From: Beijerinckiaceae bacterium
GTDB lineage: Bacteria > Pseudomonadota > Alphaproteobacteria > Rhizobiales > Beijerinckiaceae
Length of the DNA stretch: 32,011 bases
Reading direction: 5' to 3'
Assembly: GCA_004298435.1 (NCBI GenBank)
Contig: SCSF01000154.1
Coordinates: forward strand, 1 to 32,011
Of the stretch, positions 25,860 to 32,011 are shown in pieces. The position numbers were made by a program, and so were the translations under genes. Numbering within the stretch: the stretch's first letter is position 1; each line of letters begins with the position of its first letter. Below the pieces are notes generated by a model. The model was not told the origin of the DNA. It did not search any database and saw only the letters and a program-made list of their open reading frames with translations.

Positions 25860-26933
25860 TCAACTCCGTGTTATCTCCGCAGTATTGAGATATTTCTCAT
25901 AAAATTTCTTTCCAAGAGTGCCGAGCCGGATTGACAGGTTTTGTTGAAGCCGGAAGACGTGCTCGAGTTTTTCCGTTGCCCTCGATAACGTGAACAGAAA
26001 CTCCCAAATATGACGATCCGAAGAGATCGCGCGCTTTTTCAGAGCGTAAGCCGTGTTTTCCGACGGACCTGTTTCATAAAGTGAGATCAATCTGGAGAGG
26101 AAGGGCGACTCTTCGGCCAACGCCCAGTACAGCCGATGAAATTCGGTCGGCTGATGAAACCGAATCCATGGTTTTGCCTTCCCCATAAAATGAATGATCC
26201 ACGGATCATCTGCGCAGAAGATGATAAGTTTCTCCAGTTCCTCATCCTTTGACAGATCGTACCGAGAGGCCCGTACATTCCATTTCGAGTCCAGTTTCAG
26301 ATGCTCATTTTTGAAAACGATGTTGAGAGCATCCTGATCCGGCATGAATAGTGGTGCTGGCGGCGCCGAAAGAACTTTGATGAGCGAGGCGAAATAGCCC
26401 GCGTCCCTCCACTTCTGGCAATCGATCAACATGACGCCGGAATTGAAATAGGAATCCGGATCTTGGCAAAGTATTTTGCCAGCATCCTGCGGTGGTCCTT
26501 CACCGTGATGCATAAAATAGGCGTACATAAGGTCGCGGCATGCGGCGAGCGCGAAGCCTTTCATATCGACGTCGAACAGCGCGTCGATTGGGCGATTAAT
26601 GATGACATCGCAATCGAGATATAACACGCGTTCGGCTTCGCTGATTATGTCCGGTATCGCGAGGCGGGCGAAGGCCGCAAGAGAGGGTACGATCGCGATC
26701 GATAGATCGTAATCCTCAAAGGCATTGAGGCTCACAAGATGATGGCGGATTTCGAAGAATTCTGAATTCAGAAGGTAGTCGCCATAGGAAGGGAAGGCTC
26801 CCTTCTCGCATTCCAGAACATGGAAGATTGTTTTTCTGTGCGAATTGGCGAACTTCTTTGCAGAATAGGCGAGGATCATCGCCGGAATCGTCATGCCGCA
26901 GTCGAGGGCACATGCGACGTGGATGTTATCCAT
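25860..26933 (-). CDS. Family 8 glycosyltransferase
   Basis: This 357-residue enzyme should transfer a hexose (glucose or galactose in characterised relatives) with retention, in lipopolysaccharide or other glycan assembly. The GT8 marks are all present: VLYLDCDVIINRPIDALF with the metal-binding DCD at 107-109, YFNSGVMLID at 162-171, DQDALN at 199-204 and HFMGKAKPW at 248-256. A TTG at 26948 is in frame, but the ATG at 26933 (MDNIHVACALDCG) matches the family N-terminus. Its base composition is visibly less GC-rich than polA and the heparinase-like gene on either side, which suggests transfer. A possible promoter lies at 27011-27039 and a dispersed repeat falls in the leader. There is no adjacent polysaccharide operon, so it is a lone gene. 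Confidence 0.88.
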   Translation of the reverse strand: MDNIHVACALDCGMTIPAMILAYSAKKFANSHRKTIFHVLECEKGAFPSYGDYLLNSEFFEIRHHLVSLNAFEDYDLSIAIVPSLAAFARLAIPDIISEAERVLYLDCDVIINRPIDALFDVDMKGFALAACRDLMYAYFMHHGEGPPQDAGKILCQDPDSYFNSGVMLIDCQKWRDAGYFASLIKVLSAPPAPLFMPDQDALNIVFKNEHLKLDSKWNVRASRYDLSKDEELEKLIIFCADDPWIIHFMGKAKPWIRFHQPTEFHRLYWALAEESPFLSRLISLYETGPSENTAYALKKRAISSDRHIWEFLFTLSRATEKLEHVFRLQQNLSIRLGTLGKKFYEKYLNTAEITRS

Positions 26934-26960
26934 CTTATCCGCACCCAATCTGATCGACGT

Positions 26961-27010
26961 TTCGACGCATCTTCTTCACGCGAACCGGAAGCCACTTCGC
27001 CTGAGAATGC
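26961..27010 (-). repeat. Dispersed hairpin repeat, copy B
   Basis: On the minus strand it matches copy A (18804-18853) at 41 of 50 positions without gaps. Its outer stem begins GCAT and ends ATGC where copy A has GCGT and ACGC, a paired change that keeps the stem. It lies in the likely 5' leader of the GT8 gene and downstream of the heparinase-like gene. Confidence 0.75.
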
Positions 27011-27039
27011 TATATGTTTGAAAGGTTGTTTCTTGCCAA
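27011..27039 (-). promoter_or_regulatory. Possible promoter of the GT8 gene
   Basis: On the minus strand TTGGCA (27034-27039) and CATATA (27011-27016) are 17 bases apart, a fair match to a -35/-10 pair. Transcription would begin just upstream of or within the hairpin repeat and run into the GT8 gene about 78 bases on. Confidence 0.35.
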
Positions 27040-27171
27040 GCGCCCTGGCAATCGAGCATGTCTGATCAAGCTTAGCGGCGGATGAACGCCGTTTGAACGG
27101 CAATATAAAGGCAGAGCTATAAATAGTTACAGAAGCGTTACGGGACGGAATTCCGGGTAACTGGCCTTCCT

Positions 27172-28920
27172 CTATTCGGGGGCGATGTCCTGCGTCAGGT
27201 CTGCTTCCTGATCCGCGGAGAGCGTCTCGCTTGCCTCGTCCTCGAAGCGCCGGAAGCTCCAGGCGATCTGCGCGTCTTTTTGTGTATCGCCGTAGATTAC
27301 GATCTGCTCGCAGGCATGCGGCCCCTCGGCGGCGGCGAAATAGATGCTTTCCTCCACGGCGACTTGCGTCGCCTGGGTATCGAAGATCCAGCGGCTTGCA
27401 TCGGGCAGCGTCAGAATCACTGCATGATCCCTGGCGGCGCTTTGAAGCTGTATCGACGGGTGAATATGAAAACGCACCGCATAGGGGTGCGCCTTGAGAG
27501 ACTCGCCGCGCGCGGCCGGGCGCAGCCGCTCCTCGCCGTCGAGCCTCAGCCCATCGCTTGCGAGCGTCAGATGCCGCTCATGGACCAGCCCAAAGCGGCT
27601 TGCGTAGCCATCATGCGCGAGGCGCAGGCGAATGCGTTTGGGCAGTTGCTGTCGCTCGACGGCGATGCGCGCTGGCCCCGTGAGGATCTGTCCCTTGAAC
27701 CAGCCTTCCAGCCCCTGTGATCCGGCGAACCGGCAGGCAGACGTATCTGCAATGACGAGGGTCGAATGGGCGGCCGTGGCGCGCGCCGGTTCGCGCGCGA
27801 TTGCTCGATGCGGGTGCGGGGCGCCGCAATTGACGACGAGCTTCTGGTTGCCGGCTGATAATTCAAACGAGAGACATCCGGCGTGGGTGGATTGCGAGAA
27901 AACCGGAGGCGGCACGCGGCCCGTATCGACGATCATCACGCTGTCAGCGGCTTCGACGCGCTGGTAGCCGGAATAGGGTGCGTTCGTCAGTGGCTGCGCG
28001 CTTGCGTCGTCATAGGCGAGCACCGTGGCGATGAGATCGGGCGCGGTGACGCCCATGCCGTTGAAGAGCGCAAGCGTGCCGTCGCCATGCCGCAGCATGC
28101 GCAGCATGGGGAGCATGCGGTCGATCGCGTTCAACAATTGCTGTGGCGGCGACAGGGCCTGCGCGGCATAGGCCTGCCGCAATGGCAGCAGATCGAGCAG
28201 CAGGCGGGCCAGCGCCTTGGGGTTGCGGCTGATGTGGCCGCCATCGGGAAGGATTTGCCGGTCGAGTTCCTCGGCGAGCAGTTTCGTGCTCTTGCGCTGA
28301 AAACCGCTGGAGCCTTGTGCGCAGAGGCCCAGTTCCGCGAGCGCCATAGCGGCCAGAAGCCGGGGCTCGCCTGCCAGGCCGCTGGCAAGTTCGCGTTCGA
28401 GAAAGCGCTGCGAGCGCACCAGAGCGCGCATGAAGCGGCGATAGAACGCGTGGTCAGCGCCATCGAGAATCATCGGCGATTGCGCCAGAAAGGAAAGAAT
28501 CCGCCGCGCGACGACGGCCGGTTCCCAAGCCGGGCTGGCTTTCGGCTTTCCGGCATGGGTCAGAAAATCATCGACGAGCGTGCGGGCGTTGGCGGTGGCG
28601 AGCGGACTGTTGGCGGCGCGCAGATGTCTGAGCCAGCCGAAGCCGTTCAGCGGCCGGACCCACTCGGGATCCTGATCTTCGATCTCGAACGGCAGCCGCC
28701 CATGTGTGTTGACGATCTTGCCGCCGAACGCGAAATAGCCCGCATAGATTTCCGCAGCGATAGTTGGATCGGCCGTGCGAATGTCCTGTGGCGCGATGAG
28801 GAGTCGATCAGGGGCGCGGGCATTGATGCGTGTTGCAGCATAAATGGGCGCGCTCGCCCGGCGGCGCACCCCGATGCCGGCCTGGCCCGCCAAACGGCCG
28901 AGAAGACGAAGCTTCCCCAT
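27172..28920 (-). CDS. Heparinase II/III-like protein
   Basis: This 582-residue protein has the architecture of the heparinase II/III family: an alpha-helical N-terminal half (residues ~20-310) and a beta-sandwich C-terminal half (~320-550, e.g. SFELSAGNQKLVVNCGAPH and HSTLVIADTSACRF). Relatives are polysaccharide lyases acting on uronic-acid glycans, but the rhizobial version beside rsmB is uncharacterised as far as I know. I see no clear signal peptide, so a cytoplasmic role, perhaps in glycan turnover, is possible. Catalytic residues cannot be assigned with confidence. The ATG at 28920 has only a weak ribosome binding site; no alternative start is in frame nearby. It lies downstream of rsmB on the same strand, separated by 246 bases filled with repeats. 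Confidence 0.85.
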   Translation of the reverse strand: MGKLRLLGRLAGQAGIGVRRRASAPIYAATRINARAPDRLLIAPQDIRTADPTIAAEIYAGYFAFGGKIVNTHGRLPFEIEDQDPEWVRPLNGFGWLRHLRAANSPLATANARTLVDDFLTHAGKPKASPAWEPAVVARRILSFLAQSPMILDGADHAFYRRFMRALVRSQRFLERELASGLAGEPRLLAAMALAELGLCAQGSSGFQRKSTKLLAEELDRQILPDGGHISRNPKALARLLLDLLPLRQAYAAQALSPPQQLLNAIDRMLPMLRMLRHGDGTLALFNGMGVTAPDLIATVLAYDDASAQPLTNAPYSGYQRVEAADSVMIVDTGRVPPPVFSQSTHAGCLSFELSAGNQKLVVNCGAPHPHRAIAREPARATAAHSTLVIADTSACRFAGSQGLEGWFKGQILTGPARIAVERQQLPKRIRLRLAHDGYASRFGLVHERHLTLASDGLRLDGEERLRPAARGESLKAHPYAVRFHIHPSIQLQSAARDHAVILTLPDASRWIFDTQATQVAVEESIYFAAAEGPHACEQIVIYGDTQKDAQIAWSFRRFEDEASETLSADQEADLTQDIAPE

Positions 28921-28982
28921 GACATGGGCGCGGTTCAGCTCACGCTCCTTGCGATTACAATGCTTTGGTCACAAATTGTCAT

Positions 28983-29065
28983 AGAGCGGGATGCAAAAAA
29001 AGTGGACCCTGGTTTTTCGCAAAGTCCCGCTCTCATTGTTGAACCGATCACGTTCCATCGTGATC
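28983..29065. repeat. Composite palindromic repeat between rsmB and the heparinase-like gene
   Basis: AGAGCGGGA (28983-28991) and TCCCGCTCT (29025-29033) form a perfect 9-base stem around a loop with AAAAAAAGTGG and GGTTTTTCGC. Thirteen bases on, GATCACG (29046-29052) and CGTGATC (29059-29065) form a second stem with loop TTCCAT. This two-hairpin layout resembles short dispersed repeats common in Rhizobiales genomes. Confidence 0.7.
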
Positions 29066-29116
29066 TACGGCCATTTCAGTTCTGAAGGAAACAGGCCTGA
29101 TACTCTATTTTTTCGT

Positions 29117-29167
29117 TTTGAACGTTTTCTTTACGCGAGCCGGAATCCGCGTCGCTTGAAAACGTTC
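29117..29167 (-). repeat. Dispersed hairpin repeat, copy C (directly after rsmB)
   Basis: On the minus strand GAACGTTTTC (29158-29167) and GAAAACGTTC (29120-29129) form a perfect 10-base stem. The middle has AAGCGACGCGG and CGGCTCGCGTAAAG, related to copies A and B. Relative to copy A the outer G-C pair is replaced by A-T. It starts in the last base of the rsmB stop codon, so it may form the 3' end of that transcript. Confidence 0.75.
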
Positions 29168-30546
29168 TAGCGGCCGCGCTCTTCGCGCCGGACAAGTCTG
29201 GCGATGAAAAATCCATCAAGACCGGCAAACCGCGGATCTTCAGCAGGGCAATGCGATGGAAGCGTTCTCACCTCGCCGTTCGCATTGATGAGTTCGCCGA
29301 AACCTCCGACTTCTTCCTTCGTAACGGGCACGCGCACAATATCGGGGTTGCGGCGCAGCAGCGCCGTGATCTGCTGTTCGCCTTCCTCCGGCTCGATGGA
29401 GCATGTGCAATAGACGATGGTGCCACCGGGCCTGACAAGCTCGAATGCCTTGTCGAGCATGCGCGCCTGCATCGCAGCAAGCTTCACGAGGTCGTTGGGT
29501 TTTTTCGTCCAGGCGACATCCGGATGACGGCGGATGGTGCCGGTGGCCGAGCAGGGCGCATCGAGAAGCACGGCATCGAAAGGCTGCGCGTTCAGGGCGA
29601 CGACATCCGCAACGACGATTTCGGCTTCGAGCTTCAGACGCGCGAAATTGCCGGCGAGAAGCTTCAATCGTTCCGCCGAGCGATCGATTGCGGTAACGCG
29701 CGCGCTGCGCGCCGCAAGTTGTGCGGCCTTGCCGCCCGGCGCCGAACAGAGATCGGCAATCCGCATGCCTGGCTCGATCGTGAACAAACGTGCAGGAAGA
29801 GCCGCCGCGGCGTCTTGCGCCCACCATTCGCCATCCTCAAAGCCGGGAAGCTCGGGGATCGGCGTATGTGCCGCGAGCCGCAGCGAGCCGGTCGGCAGAA
29901 TTTTTGCGCCAAGCTTCTCAGCCCAGCCCTCGGGATCGGATTTGACGCTGATGTCGAGCGTCGGTTCGCGGCTGTTTGCTGCGGCGATGGCGCGCGCGGT
30001 CTCTTCGCCATAGGTCTTGCGCCAGCGTGCGGCGAGCCAGGGCGGCGTATCCTGATCGAGCGGCGATATATTTGCTACGAACGCCTCGCGCCGCCGCGCG
30101 AGATTGCGCAACACGCCGTTGACCAGAGCGGCATAAGGCGCCGTCTTCGTGTCGAGGCGTGTCATGCGGACGGCGAGATCGACGGCGGCGTGATCGGGCA
30201 CATCGAGGAAAAGGATCTGCGCCGCCGCTGCCGTAAGGCACCATTCGATTTGTGCCGCGCCACGCGGAAGTCCGCGTTCCAGCAATTCCGCCAACGCGTG
30301 CCGGATCGTTCCAAGACGGCGCAGGGCCGCGGTCACGATCGAACGCGTGAGTGCGAGATCGCGCGGGTTCAGGCCGCCAATCCGCGATAAGCCGGTGCCG
30401 CCGGCAAACAGTTTGTCGAGCGTGTGGCCATTGGTGATGACATCACGCAATATGGCGGCGGCGGCGACCCTGGCGGCAAGGCCGGGAACCGTCATGGTTT
30501 CCTGTCGGGCGACATCGGCAGCGGCAGCGCGCGGCGGCTTCATCAT
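29167..30546 (-). CDS. rsmB: 16S rRNA (cytosine-967-C5)-methyltransferase
   Basis: This enzyme methylates C967 of 16S rRNA with S-adenosylmethionine. It has 459 residues (E. coli RsmB has 429). The N-terminal ~150 residues are the NusB-like RNA-binding domain (AARVAAAAILRDVITNG; APYAALVNGVLRNLARR). The C-terminal Rossmann domain has LCSAPGGKAAQLA for SAM binding, LLDAPCSATGT (motif IV) and YCTCSIEPEEGE (motif VI) with the catalytic and release cysteines. Tandem ATG codons occur at 30546 and 30543; GGAG seven bases before the first supports 30546. It diverges from the DUF1674 gene, an arrangement I recall from other Rhizobiales. Confidence 0.94.
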   Translation of the reverse strand: MMKPPRAAAADVARQETMTVPGLAARVAAAAILRDVITNGHTLDKLFAGGTGLSRIGGLNPRDLALTRSIVTAALRRLGTIRHALAELLERGLPRGAAQIEWCLTAAAAQILFLDVPDHAAVDLAVRMTRLDTKTAPYAALVNGVLRNLARRREAFVANISPLDQDTPPWLAARWRKTYGEETARAIAAANSREPTLDISVKSDPEGWAEKLGAKILPTGSLRLAAHTPIPELPGFEDGEWWAQDAAAALPARLFTIEPGMRIADLCSAPGGKAAQLAARSARVTAIDRSAERLKLLAGNFARLKLEAEIVVADVVALNAQPFDAVLLDAPCSATGTIRRHPDVAWTKKPNDLVKLAAMQARMLDKAFELVRPGGTIVYCTCSIEPEEGEQQITALLRRNPDIVRVPVTKEEVGGFGELINANGEVRTLPSHCPAEDPRFAGLDGFFIARLVRREERGR

Positions 30547-30753
30547 TCAAAAGCTCCGCTTCCTGCGGCGTTCCGTCAGCGGGATGATGGTGAAAAACGG
30601 AGTCCGCTTTCCCGCATCCGCTCCAGTGTCCGGCAAGACAGATAATTCCCTTTGATTCGGATTGAGTTTACCATCAAATGGCGTTGCGGCAGAATTGCGC
30701 CACTGGCCGTTTTGCGAAACGTAACCAGCAACTTTCACCCAAACCAGAGCCAT

Positions 30754-30993
30754 ATGATCGACAGTGCAGATGATGATGGCCGTCCTCAGACGGACCAGGA
30801 GCCTCAAGCTTCAGCCTCACCTGACCGGGCGCTGACGCCGGCAGCGGCACGCGCGCTTGCCGAGGCGGAAGAACGTCGTCGCGAGGCGGCAGAGGCGAAG
30901 GCGCGGCTGGCGAAGGAAATCGGTGGCCGCGATGGCCCTGATCCCGTCCGCTATGGAGATTGGGAAGTGAAGGGCATCGCCAGCGATTTCTGA
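30754..30993 (+). CDS. DUF1674 (SDHAF4-like) small protein
   Basis: This 79-residue protein ends with EIGGRDGPDPVRYGDWEVKG, the conserved C-terminal motif of DUF1674, the family of eukaryotic succinate dehydrogenase assembly factor 4. By that relation it may help flavinylated SdhA assemble, but this is inference. The N-terminal part is an acidic and then Ala/Glu/Arg-rich helix without clear conservation. The frame opens upstream at 30652; the ATG at 30754 is chosen because the longer N-terminus looks non-coding and family members are about this size. The ribosome binding site is weak (AGAG). A fragment of the dispersed hairpin repeat starts right after the stop. Confidence 0.85.
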   Translation: MIDSADDDGRPQTDQEPQASASPDRALTPAAARALAEAEERRREAAEAKARLAKEIGGRDGPDPVRYGDWEVKGIASDF

Positions 30994-31033
30994 AGCGTTT
31001 TCGAGCGATTTGCGGACCGGAGGCCCGCGGTCC
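30994..31033. repeat. Repeat fragment (copy D) and hairpin between DUF1674 gene and pheS
   Basis: AGCGTTTTCGAGCGA (30994-31008) is identical to the first 15 bases around copy A (18803-18817), then the similarity ends. GGACCG (31014-31019) and CGGTCC (31028-31033) form a short hairpin next to it, just before the pheS stop. The pair may mark the end of both convergent transcripts. Confidence 0.55.
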
Positions 31034-31039
31034 GGCGCG

Positions 31040-32011
31040 TTATGCGCTCAAGCCGCTAAAGAGCGTCGGCATGTCCAGCGGGCGGAAACCATAATGCGAC
31101 AGCCACCGGACATCGGCTTCGAAAAAGGCGCGCAGGTCTGGCATTCCATATTTCAGCATGGCGATGCGATCGATGCCGATGCCCCAGGCAAAGCCCTGAT
31201 AAACATCGGGATCGAGCCCGCAATTGCGCAGGACGTTCGGATGCACCATGCCGCAGCCGAGAATTTCCAGCCAGTCGTCGCCTTCGCCAAAGCGGATCTC
31301 GCCGCCCTTGCGTGAGCATTGAATGTCGACTTCCATCGATGGCTCGGTAAATGGAAAATAGCTGGGACGGAAACGCATTTTCACGTCCGCCACCTCGAAG
31401 AAGGCTTTGCAGAATTCCTGCAAAATCCATTTCAGGTGGCCGAGATGCGCCTGCTTGTCGATCACCAGTCCTTCGACCTGGTGGAACATCGGCGTATGCG
31501 TCTGGTCCGAATCGCAGCGATAGGTGCGGCCGGGGCAGATAATCCTGATCGGCGGCTTCTGCGTCAGCATCGTGCGCACCTGCACGGGGCTCGTATGGGT
31601 GCGCAGCACTTTCCTTTCGCCACGCGCATCGGGCTTCAGGAAAAACGTATCGTGCATATCGCGGGCAGGATGGTCCGCCGGAAAGTTCAGCTTGGTGAAA
31701 TTATAGTCGTCCGTCTCGATGTCCGGGCCTTCGGCGATCGAAAATCCTATGTCGGCGAAGATCGCCGCGAGTTCATCCGTGACCTGGCTGATCGGATGCA
31801 GCCGGCCGAGATCGAGCGGGCTGACGCGCGCCGGCAAGGTTACATCGAGCGTTTCGGCGGCGAGCCGCGCCTCAAGGGCTGCCGCCTTCAACGCGGCGCG
31901 CCGGTCGCTCAGCGCCTCCATCACACGATCCTTGATGAGATTGATCGCGGCGCCCTGTTCCTTGCGGCTTTCGGGCGGCAGCTTGCCGAGGCCAGCAAGC
32001 AAGAGCGAGAC
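31040..32011 (-). CDS. pheS: Phenylalanine--tRNA ligase alpha subunit (5' truncated by window end)
   Basis: This is the catalytic subunit that charges tRNA-Phe, working as an alpha2-beta2 enzyme with PheT. The frame runs off the right edge with no stop, and the visible part begins [20 protein letters not shown], which is inside the family's N-terminal coiled-coil region. About 323 residues are visible of a usual ~360 in alphaproteobacteria. Class II motif 2 is [21 protein letters not shown] in two overlapping parts, and motif 3 is [29 protein letters not shown] is a further signature. The gene is convergent with the DUF1674 gene. pheT would be expected downstream but does not follow here. Confidence 0.94.
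   Translation of the reverse strand, partial: VSLLLAGLGKLPPESRKEQGAAINLIKDRVMEALSDRRAALKAAALEARLAAETLDVTLPARVSPLDLGRLHPISQVTDELAAIFADIGFSIAEGPDIETDDYNFTKLNFPADHPARDMHDTFFLKPDARGERKVLRTHTSPVQVRTMLTQKPPIRIICPGRTYRCDSDQTHTPMFHQVEGLVIDKQAHLGHLKWILQEFCKAFFEVADVKMRFRPSYFPFTEPSMEVDIQCSRKGGEIRFGEGDDWLEILGCGMVHPNVLRNCGLDPDVYQGFAWGIGIDRIAMLKYGMPDLRAFFEADVRWLSHYGFRPLDMPTLFSGLSA

Noticed and set aside
28967-28982. Possible Pho-box-like pair GGTCA / TGTCA before the heparinase-like gene
   Set aside because: The half-sites are 10, not 11, bases apart and only partly match, so it falls below what I would call an operator.
27883-30390. Long plus-strand frames opposite the heparinase-like gene and rsmB (27883-29085, 29251-30390)
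   Set aside because: Mostly antisense to well-supported genes, with no family features; composition is that of mirrored GC-rich codons.
1-32011. CRISPR arrays, toxin-antitoxin pairs, transposases or other defence systems
   Set aside because: No regularly spaced repeats, no Cas, toxin or transposase motifs were seen in any credible coding frame. The repeats present are single dispersed palindromes.

Overview
The window looks like chromosomal DNA of an alphaproteobacterium of the order Rhizobiales (Hyphomicrobiales). The family cannot be fixed from this stretch; Beijerinckiaceae or Methylocystaceae would be reasonable guesses. The grounds are GC-rich DNA with strong third-position bias, a membrane-bound ferritin/VIT1 iron exporter (MbfA) with an Irr-box-like site in front of it, an rsmB / heparinase-like / DUF1674 neighbourhood, and several short palindromic repeats of the rhizobial type in the gaps.

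Layout. (1) 1-5495 is the edge of a surface-polysaccharide locus. It holds a truncated coiled-coil protein and a two-domain family 2 glycosyltransferase that meet tail to tail and share a ~78-residue module, then gmd and fcl, which turn GDP-mannose into GDP-L-fucose. (2) 5613-14807 is a complete four-gene efflux operon on the minus strand: outer-membrane lipoprotein, membrane-fusion protein and two tandem RND pumps of MdtB/MdtC type. (3) 15147-19720 holds accA, a small AT-rich membrane-protein gene, a GNAT acetyltransferase, a NUDIX hydrolase, mbfA and cdh. (4) 19717-22551 holds a succinate-semialdehyde-type dehydrogenase and a patatin-like lipase, both minus strand. The 306-base gap between them carries consecutive stem-loops ending in an intrinsic terminator on the plus strand, which no protein gene explains and which I read as a candidate small RNA. 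(5) 22802-32011 holds polA, a family 8 glycosyltransferase of different base composition, a heparinase II/III-like protein, rsmB, a DUF1674 protein and the 3' part of pheS.

Working together. The glycosyltransferases, gmd and fcl supply and use nucleotide sugars for a fucose-containing surface glycan. The efflux operon should make one tripartite pump with a mixed B/C inner-membrane trimer. mbfA is likely under iron control. The remaining genes (accA, polA, rsmB, pheS, cdh) are housekeeping.

Points most worth a second look: the orphan terminator and stem-loops at 21311-21469; the repeated polysaccharide-associated module; a 21-base perfect palindrome before the patatin gene; a dispersed hairpin repeat whose copies show compensatory stem changes and mostly sit just after stop codons; and an 11-base-period direct repeat upstream of the efflux operon. 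I found no CRISPR array, tRNA, rRNA, insertion sequence or prophage gene.
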